Origin: Pseudomonadota bacterium
GTDB taxonomy: Bacteria; Pseudomonadota; Gammaproteobacteria; Steroidobacterales; GCA-2729495
NCBI GenBank assembly: GCA_963204745.1
Contig: CAUJHF010000019.1
Span: forward strand, 1-32,340
Length of the DNA stretch: 32,340 nt
Direction of reading: 5' to 3'
Shown: piece after piece, positions 24,395 to 31,928 of the stretch
Numbering within the stretch: position 1 is the first letter of the stretch
Layout: each line of letters begins with the position of its first letter
Notes under the pieces: generated by a model
Databases searched by the model: none
The model's input: the letters and a program-made list of their open reading frames with translations, nothing else
What the model was told of the DNA's origin: nothing
Program-made: the position numbers and the translations under genes

Positions 24395-24526
24395 CAAATT
24401 CGCAGAGCGAATTTGCACAGCGCGCAGCGCTGCCCCGAAGGGGCGAGGGGCCGTACCCGGCCCCGAGTGAATCCCGACCGGGGTTTCCCGCCCCGCAGGG
24501 GTGAGCGGCCGTACCCGGCCCCGAGT
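24395..24526. repeat. Hairpin-dense noncoding stretch with a 58-base direct repeat
   Basis: A perfect 9-bp stem CAAATTCGC-AGA-GCGAATTTG lies at 24395-24415. Two 37-base related units follow at 24432-24468 and 24490-24526, spaced 58 bases apart. Both contain CCCCG(A/C)AGGGG and GGCCG-TACC-CGGCC hairpins and end in CGGCCCCGAGT. The gap between the terminator and the next gene (24359-24618) holds no convincing coding frame. Whether it is a repeat family, a recombination scar or an RNA is unknown. Confidence 0.75.
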
Positions 24527-24618
24527 TGTACTATGTGGTCAGCTCCTCTGAATAATGTTGGGGTGTGCAGCCAACAGACGTCAGCCATCGATGGCTCCCA
24601 CTGGACAGGAGACCCACA

Positions 24619-24810
24619 ATGATGAACTTTGGCTACAACGGCCTCTTCGGTCTCCTGATACTGATCGGAGATGTTTGGGCAATTATCAATATCCTCCAGA
24701 GCGCTGCTTCCAACGAGAAGAAGCTGATCTGGATAGTCGCCGTGGTGCTGCTGCCCGTGCTGGGCTTGATCGTCTGGTTCTTCCTTGGGCCGCGTGATCG
24801 CGGGGCATAG
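24619..24810 (+). CDS. Small PLDc_N-domain membrane protein
   Basis: This is a 63-residue protein made almost entirely of a PLDc_N (phospholipase D nuclease N-terminal, PF13396-like) module. It has two membrane segments, about GLFGLLILIGDVWAIINIL and LIWIVAVVLLPVLGLIVWFF, ending in FLGPRDRG. The pattern of a basic turn, then a helix with central Pro-x-x-Gly, then a short basic tail is typical. AGGAG eight bases upstream supports ATG 24619; a second ATG follows directly. No cardiolipin-synthase catalytic domain is attached. Free-standing PLDc_N proteins are common and of unknown function. It is the first gene to the right of tRNA-Ser. Confidence 0.75.
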   Translation: MMNFGYNGLFGLLILIGDVWAIINILQSAASNEKKLIWIVAVVLLPVLGLIVWFFLGPRDRGA

Positions 24811-24857
24811 CCACGACACGCCTCGCTCCGTCACCAGCACGCACCATCAGTCAGAGC

Positions 24858-25077
24858 TATAATTAACCCGGCATCAAGAGTGGGCCACGAGGCCTCGCCA
24901 ACCTGCCGACCCAGGCAAGGTGGACACCCGAAAGGGGATGCGGCTGACACAGCAACCAAGTGGGCCCTGTCTCGACCGTTCCCCGATCTTTGTACCTCGT
25001 GTCCACTCCGATGCTGACCGGAGCCGCCAGTCTTGATGCTGACGGCATCACCCTGGAGCCACTCAGGAGTATCGACA
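24858..25077 (+). other. Possible structured 5-prime leader or small RNA upstream of the 97-aa orphan
   Basis: A perfect -10-like TATAAT lies at 24858-24863 with no good -35. Downstream, GTGGACAC (24920-24927) is exactly complementary to GTGTCCAC (24999-25006). The 71 bases between contain CCC-GAAA-GGG and other short stems, and ACCTGCC/GGCAAGGT pairs with one bulge at 24901-24921. No credible coding frame is seen. I could not match it to a riboswitch or ribozyme class from memory. Confidence 0.35.
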
Positions 25078-25371
25078 ATGTCAGACCCTAAGCAGACGAC
25101 CCCGACCCCAACGGATACCAACTCAGAGGCTCTGGTGGGCATTCCCGATTCCACGCCGGGCAAGCGACGAACTTCAATCACTGTCCATGAGGACACGTCA
25201 ACTGGTCGGACCTTGACCATCCTCGGTGCGAGGATGCCCGCCAAGTCCAATCCGTCTTCGGACGACAGCAACAAGCCGCAGCCGATGACCGCAGCAGAAT
25301 TCAATGCCTGGTCGGACCGGGTGTTCGAAGCGATGCTGAAGAACCTGCAACGTCCCCTTGCTTTTGAGTAG
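25078..25371 (+). CDS. Hypothetical protein, 97 aa, unknown family
   Basis: I do not recognise this protein. ATG 25078 is preceded by AGGAG at eight bases, a better start than the ATG at 25033. The first 35 residues are Thr/Pro/Asp/Ser-rich and probably disordered. The middle (RRTSITVHEDTSTGRTLTILGARMP) could form beta strands. The last 30 residues (MTAAEFNAWSDRVFEAMLKNLQRPLAFE) look like an amphipathic helix. No signal peptide, membrane segment or Cys is present. It lies downstream of a possible structured leader and 112 bases before the HemE-like gene. The codon mix differs from the neighbouring core genes. It may be an island-specific small protein, but the ribosome site is the main support for it being real. 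Confidence 0.5.
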   Translation: MSDPKQTTPTPTDTNSEALVGIPDSTPGKRRTSITVHEDTSTGRTLTILGARMPAKSNPSSDDSNKPQPMTAAEFNAWSDRVFEAMLKNLQRPLAFE

Positions 25372-25483
25372 CAGCAGATTTTTAGTGGGACTAATTCTTG
25401 CAGCGTGGAAACAACTGTTGCCGGGGTAGGCTCTGACCAATATGCTCCGGGCTCGGAGTTTCGCGGGCACGGGGGATCGGAGG

Positions 25484-26677
25484 ATGACTGACAGTGATAC
25501 ACCAGCCGTGGGTCGGCGCCATTTTGTCCAGGGTGTCGGTGCCGTCTTGTCATTGGCTCCGTTAATCGGCCGGAGCAATTCGGCTGCCGGGTTGCAGGCC
25601 GGTATCGTCAATGTCGGCGCACATGAGAACTCGAAGCGAAATAACACTTTTCTGCAAGCGTGCCGCGGTGAAAAAGTTGACTACACGCCAGTATGGATGA
25701 TGCGGCAAGCCGGTCGTTATCTGCCTGAGTTTCGCGCTGTACTGGAGAAGAGTGATTTTCTCACGGCCTGTCGGACACCCGAGATTGCCGCGGCACTCAC
25801 GATCCAGCCGGTCGACGTTCTGGGCGTTGATGCAGCGATCTTCTTTTCAGATATCACCACCACAGTCGTGCCCATGGGCATGCAACTACGTTATTCAGAC
25901 AAGACCGGGCCGGCCTTCGAAAACCCGATTCGCAGCAAGGCCGACGTAGATCGGCTGATCGTGCCGGAAGATCCCGCCGACGGTTTGGGATTTGTCTACG
26001 AAGCCCAGAAAATCTGTGCCCGTGAGCTCGCCAACCGGGTGCCGCTGATCGGGTTTGCGGCCGCGCCCTTCACCATCTCGGCGTATATGGTTGACGGCAG
26101 TTCAGGTGGAGCTTTCTCGCTTTTCCGCCAGTTCGTTTTCGACGAACCCGCAGGCTATGCCACCCTGATGAACAAGGTCGCAGAGCATACAATCAGGTAT
26201 CTGAAGGCCCAGGCCGCCGCCGGAGCCGATGCCCTGATGCTGTTTGATTCCAATGCGGGGCTCGTCGGGCCTCAGGACTACGAAAGCCTGAATCTGCCCT
26301 GGGTCAAAAAGATCATTGCCGCGCTGAAACCGACCGGGGTCCCGATTATCTATTTTGGCCTCGGCGCACATGGCTCGCTGGGCATGATCAAAGACTGCGG
26401 TGCCGATGTCATCAGCATCGACTATGGCATGCGACTCGACAACGCAGTGGCGCAACTTGGGCCCAATGTTTCAGTACAGGGCAATATCGAGCCGTACGTA
26501 CTCTTCCAGTCGCCTAAAGAAATCCGCCGTCGGGTCGCCGAGACCCTCGAGGCCGGCAAGGCCGCGCGGGGCCATGTGTTTAACCTGGGACACGGCGTCC
26601 CGCGCAACTCACCGGTTGACCATGTCAAAGCCATGGTCGACAGCGTGCACGAACTGAGTCAGGCGAGGATGACCTGA
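25484..26677 (+). CDS. hemE: Uroporphyrinogen decarboxylase homologue with Tat-like N-terminal extension
   Basis: From about residue 50 onward this is a full HemE, which converts uroporphyrinogen III to coproporphyrinogen III in haem synthesis. It has WMMRQAGRYLPEF (R74, R78), the catalytic Asp D123 (FFSDITTT), Y201 (ISAYMVDG), S256 (FDSNAG, where many HemE have FDSWAG) and H370 (NLGHGVPRNSP). The first 48 residues are unusual: MTDSDTPAVGRRHFVQG followed by a hydrophobic GAVLSLAPLIG and a polar segment, which resembles a twin-arginine signal. HemE is normally cytoplasmic. ATG 25484 has GGGGGA upstream; ATG 25442 would add 14 residues. No start nearer the usual HemE beginning is available except a TTG near residue 38. 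It may be an acquired second copy. Confidence 0.85.
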   Translation: MTDSDTPAVGRRHFVQGVGAVLSLAPLIGRSNSAAGLQAGIVNVGAHENSKRNNTFLQACRGEKVDYTPVWMMRQAGRYLPEFRAVLEKSDFLTACRTPEIAAALTIQPVDVLGVDAAIFFSDITTTVVPMGMQLRYSDKTGPAFENPIRSKADVDRLIVPEDPADGLGFVYEAQKICARELANRVPLIGFAAAPFTISAYMVDGSSGGAFSLFRQFVFDEPAGYATLMNKVAEHTIRYLKAQAAAGADALMLFDSNAGLVGPQDYESLNLPWVKKIIAALKPTGVPIIYFGLGAHGSLGMIKDCGADVISIDYGMRLDNAVAQLGPNVSVQGNIEPYVLFQSPKEIRRRVAETLEAGKAARGHVFNLGHGVPRNSPVDHVKAMVDSVHELSQARMT

Positions 26678-26718
26678 GTCCCGATCGGGGGCTCCGAGCG
26701 AAGCCCTCTCTCTGCCAG

Positions 26719-27276
26719 TCAGTTTTTTCCGCCTGTGCGCTCCGGCACCGCTGCGTCAAACGCGCGAGCTACAGTGGCCAGCGGGATGAACAGGCGCAGC
26801 GGCTCGCTGGGAAACGGCCGGAAGTCATAGCGCGCGTAGAAATCTGCAGCGGCCTGGTGCTTGGCGTCGACGACGACGGCATGGACCGCAATCTCATCGG
26901 CCAGGTGCAGAATGCGCTGGAGCGCATCCATCAAAAGGTGCTCGCCGAGGCGCTGGCCCTGGAACTCGCTGCTCACCGCCAGTCGCCCGATCAACGCAGC
27001 GGGCAGTAGCGGGTACTTCGGCAGTCGGCGAGTGGTCTCGGTGGGGAGTTCCCCAAGCCGGATACCGTAAGTCGAGAGGGTGTAGTAACCGAGGATCTGC
27101 GTGGGCGCCTCGGGATCCACCGCGACGTGACAGGCTGCAAGCTTGCGAGCCTGATCCTGGCTCGCTTGCCGGTGCAGGTAGTCGTCCAGTTCAGGGACCC
27201 CGCACGAAAAACTGAGCCGGTCGTGGTGCCGGCCGAGCGGCTCCACCCGGAAAACCGCCGGGGAGCGGGATGGCAC
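26719..27276 (-). CDS. tacT: GNAT acetyltransferase toxin, TacT/AtaT type
   Basis: This 185-residue GNAT protein belongs to the toxin class that acetylates the amino acid on charged tRNAs and stops translation. Family signs are an N-terminal FRVEPLGRHHDRLSFSCGVPELDDYL, GYYTLSTYGIRLGELP, and the acetyl-CoA site IGRLAVSSEFQGQRLGEHLL (Q106-G111). The catalytic Tyr147 lies in DFYARYDFRPFP. The antitoxin gene lies six bases upstream, in the usual antitoxin-first order. It converges with the HemE-like gene. Base composition is close to the core genome, unlike mcrBC, so the module may have arrived separately. The aminoacyl-tRNA target cannot be inferred. Confidence 0.9.
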   Translation of the reverse strand: MPSRSPAVFRVEPLGRHHDRLSFSCGVPELDDYLHRQASQDQARKLAACHVAVDPEAPTQILGYYTLSTYGIRLGELPTETTRRLPKYPLLPAALIGRLAVSSEFQGQRLGEHLLMDALQRILHLADEIAVHAVVVDAKHQAAADFYARYDFRPFPSEPLRLFIPLATVARAFDAAVPERTGGKN

Positions 27277-27282
27277 CGGGTG

Positions 27283-27567
27283 TTACTGCCCGGTGGCTCG
27301 CCGGTGGCGCTGGGCCGCCTGCCGCAACCGACGTCCGGGGGCGGGCGGGTCGAGGAGGGCATCGACAAAGGCTGCCTGGTCTCGTGGATCGGCCAACACC
27401 ATGCCCTGGTAGCGCTCGATGGTCCGCTGGGCAGCGTCCCGGGCACTGCTCACCACAAACTCGGTCAGGCTGCGGCCAGACAGTTCGGCGGCGCGATCCA
27501 GCAAGCGTTTGTCCGCGGTCGACAAGCGCGCATCAAAACGTTCGCGGCGGTTGTTGGTGGTGGGCAT
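27283..27567 (-). CDS. tacA: DUF1778 ribbon-helix-helix antitoxin
   Basis: This 94-residue antitoxin of the TacA/DUF1778 family neutralises the GNAT toxin and represses the operon. The N-terminal ribbon-helix-helix is RFDARLSTADKRLLDRAAELSGRSLTEFVV (about residues 10-39). The C-terminal segment AAFVDALLDPPAPGRRLRQAAQRHR is the likely toxin-wrapping part. Start 27567 has GGAGAG upstream on the minus strand. A palindromic operator sits between the -35 and -10 elements of its promoter, consistent with autoregulation. The stop is six bases before the toxin start. Confidence 0.92.
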   Translation of the reverse strand: MPTTNNRRERFDARLSTADKRLLDRAAELSGRSLTEFVVSSARDAAQRTIERYQGMVLADPRDQAAFVDALLDPPAPGRRLRQAAQRHRRATGQ

Positions 27568-27573
27568 AGGGAT

Positions 27574-27626
27574 TCTCTCCGGCAGTCAATGTACGGTAAT
27601 CAGCCGTACACGGCAAGTCGGAGAGA
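27574..27626 (-). promoter_or_regulatory. tacAT promoter with palindromic operator
   Basis: Reading the minus strand, -35 TTGCCG (27616-27611) and -10 TACATT (27593-27588) are separated by exactly 17 bases. That spacer lies within the inverted repeat TGTACGG-N7-CCGTACA (27590-27610). A second, outer inverted repeat TCTCTCCG (27574-27581) and CGGAGAGA (27619-27626) brackets it. The layout fits repression by a dimeric ribbon-helix-helix antitoxin. Confidence 0.7.
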
Positions 27627-27746
27627 GGTGGAGATTCCATAACCTTCGTTCTGAGGTTGGGCGTACGGCGCTTCACTACAACGCGTTGCAGCGCATCGGT
27701 TCCTCTGCTAAAGAGTCTGTATGTAAGCCCAGAGATATGTCCGTCC

Positions 27747-28002
27747 GTGAACCCACCGATACCGCAGGCCGTCGCCAACCTGGAGCAGGCTTCCCGGGAG
27801 AATCGCCCCCGCGCCTTGGTTCAGACAGCTACTGGCTCCGGCAAGACCCTCCTCGCCATCGCGCAGACCTACCGTCTGCTCAAGTTTGCGGGTGCCAGGC
27901 GTAATCGCAGCGGAGATCGTGGAGGACCTCGAAGCAGCGCTCGAACAGATGAGACTGATCGCAGAGGATCTGGCACCCGCTGGCTCGCACGATTCGGCCT
28001 AA
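27747..28002 (+). pseudogene. hsdR: Remnant of type I restriction subunit HsdR (internal deletion)
   Basis: Two pieces of HsdR are fused. 27747-27902 encodes an N-terminal piece, QAVANLEQASRENRPRALVQ, with motif I ATGSGKT and YRLLKFAGARR, which in type I R subunits is normally followed by VLFLVDR. Instead, in the +1 frame from about 27898, GVIAAEIVEDLEAALEQMRLIAEDLAPAG follows, ending at TAA 28000-28002. That is the typical extreme C-terminus of HsdR. Most of the helicase and all of the nuclease are therefore gone, with a frame change at the junction GCCAGGCGTAATC. An open frame runs through in the first register, but its last part has no homology I recognise. mcrB begins 28 bases later. Confidence 0.75.
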
Positions 28003-28030
28003 GCAATCGCAACACGGAGATAAGCGCTGA

Positions 28031-30469
28031 ATGAGTCGTTATCGCAAGCGCGGCGGCGTAGAGCCGATCATTAATGCAGCGGCCCACTGGAAACGTGCTG
28101 CGCTGCTGAACCAAGGTTCTGTGCTGAGTGATGAAGCGCTATGGACCGCAGAGAACGTGGAGTCCATTCAAAAGTACTTCGTCGACAATCTCGATTATGG
28201 TGACGGTAACTTCATGACCAAGCTGGAAGGCCAGCTTGAGCAAGCGCCGCCATCTGCTCGGCGGCTTATGGCCGAGATGATGTGGGTGATGTTGCTGTGC
28301 CCGAGCAACATCGGTCCGGATAACAAGCGCGACACCGTCACAGCGATCTGGAACTGGTCTGGAAAGCCATGTCCCCAGGACAGTGAATGGCTGCAGGATG
28401 AGGTGCTAACCGGCATCGGTAGTGCGGGGACGGCGTTTAATACCCTTCGTTGGAGGGAAGTCTGTTTCTTCGTGGGGTTTTTGAGGGCCTTCTATAGCCT
28501 AAGTAAAGACAGACAACTTGCCCTGTTAGCAGACGGATGGGCGCTCGCTGAATGGATGGTGGACCTACCTGAGGTGGAAAAGCGCCAGCTGCGGCCTATG
28601 TTGCTGTACTTGTTGTTCCCAGATGAATTTGAACGGATTTTCGGCGGGACTGATCGCCGTAGGATTGTCGTTGCCTTCACAGGCAAGTCGAAATCACAAG
28701 TTAGTCATTTGCCAGTTCTCGAACTGGACCGAGAGTTATTGAGGATCAGGCGAGAGCAGGAGGTTAAGCACAGTACGACTGAATTGGATTTTTATGAAGA
28801 GCCGCTTCGCGGCCTGTGGAACCGCAGCCAATTGGGCCGTCAGCTTGATGAGATTAGCTATGAGAATGTGGTTGCGGCCATTTCTGAGATCGAAGGTGAT
28901 GGTGTTCCGGACGACGCCCGATCGTCCACCTATGACCTAGTCTGGGATAAAGAGCGGTTTCCACCGAAATACGTCTTATCCGTAGCCCATCGCTACGCCA
29001 CAGGTGAGGAGCTTGATCGCTCTACCTTCTCGGGCGGCGACGCCTCGCCGGGCTTCAAGAGGCTGCGAGACCTTGGTTTTCAGATCGAGCGGAAGGATTT
29101 TGTGCGCGATCTCCTAGCGCGTTTTCTAGCCCAAGCCGATGAAGGCCAGAGTCTCGCCGTCAGTGAGTTTCCCGATGGCTATCGCGATCTCAAGATCAAC
29201 GTAAGTTTTGGCAAGGGTAACTTTGCCAAGATTCCTTGGATCTCTTTTACCGGGTACGAGCAGACCACAAGTAATGGGATCTATCCGGGTCTTCTGTACT
29301 ACAAGTCATTGGGCCTGCTCGTCGTCGCTTACGGCATTTCTGAAACAAATGCCCCGAAAGTCGCGTGGAAGCTTAGTCAGAACGCCCAGACAATTACGGC
29401 GTACTTGAAGGAGCACCACTCGACGAGTCCGGACCGATACGGTAGTTCATTTGTTGCGCAGGCCTTTCCGCTCGAGGAAGGGGCGGACTACGACGCAATT
29501 CAAGCCGTCTTGGACCGGGTGATCGGTCAGTACCATGAGCAATTGGGTGACAAGACAGGTGGCGCGACTCCAGGTGGTGACGAACCCCCAGCTTATGGAG
29601 TTGAAGACGCGATGGAAGGCCTCTTCATGCCGCAAGAGCAGCTAGAGGAGCTGCTCGGTCTGTTAGAGCTAAAGAAGAATGTCATCCTGCAGGGGCCGCC
29701 TGGGGTGGGAAAGACATTCTTGTGCAAGCGCCTGGCCTATGCCCTCATGGGGGAGAAGGCGAAGAACCGCTTAGAAATGGTGCAGTTCCACCAAACTTAC
29801 GCCTATGAGGACTTTATTCAGGGCTACCGACCCTCCGGGACTGGTTTTCAGCTAAAGAATGGTCGTTTTTTCGAGTTTTGCCGTAGGGCGGCTGACGATC
29901 CAGCGGAGAAGTACGTTTTCATCATTGACGAAATCAATCGTGGGAACCTTAGCAAAGTGTTCGGTGAGCTCATGATGCTGATTGAGTCGGATAAGCGGGG
30001 GCCAGACTGGGCGATCCCCTTAACCTATTCAAGCGGTACGGACGAACGCTTCTATATTCCAGAGAATCTGTACTTGATTGGCCTAATGAATACAGCAGAT
30101 CGTTCGCTAGCTATGGTGGATTACGCGCTGCGGCGGCGATTCGCCTTTATCGATTTGGAGCCAGGCTTCGAGAGCGATGCGTTTCGTCAGTACTTGGCGG
30201 ATAAGGGCGCGGAGCCTTCATTTGCTGAAGCGCTGATTTACAAGATATCCAAGGTCAATACTGCCATCGCGGAAGATAAGGCCAATTTGGGCGCTGGCTT
30301 TCGGATAGGCCATAGTTTCTTTTGCGCTATTGCTGAAGACAGGATTCCAGATCAGGACTGGTACAACCAGATTATCAACACCGAGATCGCCCCGCTGCTG
30401 CGTGAGTACTGGTTCGATGATGCCTCCCAAGCTGATTCGATGATCCGAGACTTACTGATGTCGGAGTAG
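28031..30469 (+). CDS. mcrB: McrB-like GTPase with three N-terminal modules
   Basis: This is the motor subunit of a McrBC-type modification-dependent restriction system, 812 residues against about 460 in E. coli. Residues 1 to about 235 form an unrecognised, mostly helical module. About 265-355 (YDLVWDKERFPPKYVLSVAHRYATG...FSGG...LRDLGF) resembles the ScoMcrA N-terminal head domain. About 356-505 looks like the MrcB N-terminal DUF3578 domain (FPDGYRDLKINVSFGKGNFAKIPWISF cut into its motifs). The AAA+ motor has Walker A GPPGVGKT (555-562), Walker B FIIDEINRGN (630-639), the McrB guanine motif MNTADRS (686-692) and GFRIGHSFF (756-764). It ends four bases before mcrC. Base composition is clearly lower in GC than the core genes, suggesting transfer. 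The modified base recognised is unknown. Confidence 0.92.
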   Translation: MSRYRKRGGVEPIINAAAHWKRAALLNQGSVLSDEALWTAENVESIQKYFVDNLDYGDGNFMTKLEGQLEQAPPSARRLMAEMMWVMLLCPSNIGPDNKRDTVTAIWNWSGKPCPQDSEWLQDEVLTGIGSAGTAFNTLRWREVCFFVGFLRAFYSLSKDRQLALLADGWALAEWMVDLPEVEKRQLRPMLLYLLFPDEFERIFGGTDRRRIVVAFTGKSKSQVSHLPVLELDRELLRIRREQEVKHSTTELDFYEEPLRGLWNRSQLGRQLDEISYENVVAAISEIEGDGVPDDARSSTYDLVWDKERFPPKYVLSVAHRYATGEELDRSTFSGGDASPGFKRLRDLGFQIERKDFVRDLLARFLAQADEGQSLAVSEFPDGYRDLKINVSFGKGNFAKIPWISFTGYEQTTSNGIYPGLLYYKSLGLLVVAYGISETNAPKVAWKLSQNAQTITAYLKEHHSTSPDRYGSSFVAQAFPLEEGADYDAIQAVLDRVIGQYHEQLGDKTGGATPGGDEPPAYGVEDAMEGLFMPQEQLEELLGLLELKKNVILQGPPGVGKTFLCKRLAYALMGEKAKNRLEMVQFHQTYAYEDFIQGYRPSGTGFQLKNGRFFEFCRRAADDPAEKYVFIIDEINRGNLSKVFGELMMLIESDKRGPDWAIPLTYSSGTDERFYIPENLYLIGLMNTADRSLAMVDYALRRRFAFIDLEPGFESDAFRQYLADKGAEPSFAEALIYKISKVNTAIAEDKANLGAGFRIGHSFFCAIAEDRIPDQDWYNQIINTEIAPLLREYWFDDASQADSMIRDLLMSE

Positions 30470-30473
30470 CCCG

Positions 30474-31517
30474 ATGTCGTCTGTGATTCCGGTTAAGAAT
30501 GTCTACTATCTTCTTTGCTATGCCTGGAATTCTTTAGAAGAGGGCAAGCTCGTTGATGTGGGTGCTGTCGGGTCTACTGAACTTGTAGACCTATTTGCGG
30601 CGGTTCTGACCAATGGCTGCAATCACTTGTTTCGTCGTGGGCTAGATCAGGGCTACCTTGAGTATGCAGAGGAGATAGCCGGAATTCGTGGCCGTGTTGA
30701 TGTGGCGGTAACAGCGCGACGTATGCTGCCCCAACATGGCAAAGCATACTGCCAGTTCGATGAGCTTAGCGTTGATACATTGCCGAATCAGATATTAAAA
30801 GCAACTATTCGGCAGTTGCTGATGGTCTATGACCTTGATGCCGGGGTACGAAAAAAGCTCCTGCAAACGTATCGGCAACTCAGTGCTGTTGGCGACGTTA
30901 AGCTGACCAAGGCGCTGTTTCGAAGAGTGCAGCTGCACAGTAATAATCGCTTCTATCGATTTCTTCTACGGGTTTGTGAGCTTGTCGTCGATTCGCTGAT
31001 ACTCGATGAGAGCGCCGGCGCGAATAGGTTTCGCGACTTCCTGCGAGATGACAAGAAGATGGCGAGCCTGTTCGAGGCATTCGTCCTAAACTTTCTCAAA
31101 GCAGAGCGCAAAGATCTGGCCATCAAGCGAGAGAGAATCTACTGGCTTGCGGAAAGCGAGTCGGATCCAGATCTTACTTATTTGCCGACCATGGAAACGG
31201 ATATCTCAGTGCGTAGCTCCGCTCGCACCCTGATCATAGACACCAAGTACTACGGGGATACATTCCAGCGGTACTACGACCGCAAGAAGATCCACTCTAG
31301 CAATCTCTATCAAGTGTTTGCTTATCTGAAGAACCTTGAGCATCGCAATGGACCAGATGCCACCGCCGACGGCATGCTGCTCTATCCAGTCGTTTCTGAA
31401 GGGGTGCGATTGAAGTATCAGCTCGGCGCGCACCGGATAAGAATCTGTACCCTAGACCTGAGCAAGGACTGGAAAGATATTCGGGCAGAGCTACTCGAGC
31501 TCGTCGACGGACTCTAG
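30474..31517 (+). CDS. mcrC: McrC-like restriction endonuclease subunit
   Basis: McrC supplies the nuclease of the McrBC complex and stimulates McrB GTP hydrolysis. Its 347 residues are almost the same length as E. coli McrC (348). The N-terminal part (VKNVYYLLCYAWN and FDELSVDTLPNQILKATIRQL) is conserved in the family. The PD-(D/E)xK site is at D243 (METDI) and D256-T-K258 (LIIDTKYY), almost the same positions as D244/D257/K259 of E. coli, followed by NLYQVFAYL with Q280. All catalytic residues are intact, so the system is predicted active. It starts four bases after mcrB and shares its low GC. The next gene converges, with stops five bases apart. Confidence 0.94.
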   Translation: MSSVIPVKNVYYLLCYAWNSLEEGKLVDVGAVGSTELVDLFAAVLTNGCNHLFRRGLDQGYLEYAEEIAGIRGRVDVAVTARRMLPQHGKAYCQFDELSVDTLPNQILKATIRQLLMVYDLDAGVRKKLLQTYRQLSAVGDVKLTKALFRRVQLHSNNRFYRFLLRVCELVVDSLILDESAGANRFRDFLRDDKKMASLFEAFVLNFLKAERKDLAIKRERIYWLAESESDPDLTYLPTMETDISVRSSARTLIIDTKYYGDTFQRYYDRKKIHSSNLYQVFAYLKNLEHRNGPDATADGMLLYPVVSEGVRLKYQLGAHRIRICTLDLSKDWKDIRAELLELVDGL

Positions 31518-31522
31518 GAGGC

Positions 31523-31846
31523 CTACAACCCTCCTAACATCCGCTCCCGTTGCTGCGCGTACTCCTCGTCGCTGATTAGCTGCTTGTCGTGGAGGTCCTT
31601 CAGTGCCTGCAGTCGCTCTTCGAGTGACGGTTTTTTGTCGAGCGCTTCCAGCTTCGCCAGCATCTCCGCCCGGGAGCTGAACTTCTGACCTGCCAGAGGT
31701 CCGCTGTGGCAGTGATACCCACCCGAAGTCCGGTCATTGTGACAGCCGTAGCCATCAACGCCGCCACCGTGAGCATGCAGCACACCAGCTGCCAGCAGAA
31801 GGACGGGCAGGGCGTATAGCCTGGTGATCGGTGTCGGGCGGCTCAT
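31523..31846 (-). CDS. Secreted YHYH-type His/Cys protein with C-terminal SHOCT domain
   Basis: This is a 107-residue exported protein of unknown function. A signal peptide (TRLYALPVLLLAAGVLHA) ends near residue 25. Then comes HGGGVDGYGCHNDRTSGGYHCHSG, the GGxDxxGCHxxRxxGxYHCH signature of YHYH-domain proteins, which may bind metal. The last 30 residues, SLEERLQALKDLHDKQLISD plus EEYAQQRERML, form a SHOCT module, a short helical oligomerisation motif. It converges with mcrC and is separated from it by five bases. It may belong to the chromosome beyond the island or be cargo. Confidence 0.8.
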   Translation of the reverse strand: MSRPTPITRLYALPVLLLAAGVLHAHGGGVDGYGCHNDRTSGGYHCHSGPLAGQKFSSRAEMLAKLEALDKKPSLEERLQALKDLHDKQLISDEEYAQQRERMLGGL

Positions 31847-31928
31847 AAGGGAAAGATAACCCGATTGGTGGTCGTGGTGGTTCGCTTTTTATAAGCCCGT
31901 GCATCCTCGATCAGCAAGACCCCCAACC

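Larger units (their letters stand above)
24226..31522. mobile_element. Putative defence island adjacent to tRNA-Ser (right border unknown)
   Basis: The left end is tRNA-Ser(GCU), a frequent integration target. Inside are accessory genes: a PLDc_N peptide, an orphan protein, a Tat-HemE, tacAT, an hsdR remnant and mcrBC. REP-like copies, abundant to the left, are absent, and GC falls in mcrBC. No integrase, transposase or repeat of the tRNA 3-prime end is visible in the window, so mobility is inferred from content and location only. Confidence 0.4.

Noticed and set aside
24413-24622. Arg/Pro-rich 69-codon frame after tRNA-Ser
   Set aside because: It translates hairpin repeats, has no ribosome site and no recognisable family; the real gene begins at 24619 in another frame.
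24831-25553. 240-codon minus-strand frame across the orphan gene and leader
   Set aside because: No recognisable domain or ribosome site, and it runs through the start of the HemE-like gene; the plus-strand genes have good ribosome sites.
27640-27746. Possible integron attC-like core (GTTGGGC at 27656-27662)
   Set aside because: No matching inverse core at proper spacing and no integrase; a single seven-base match is not enough.
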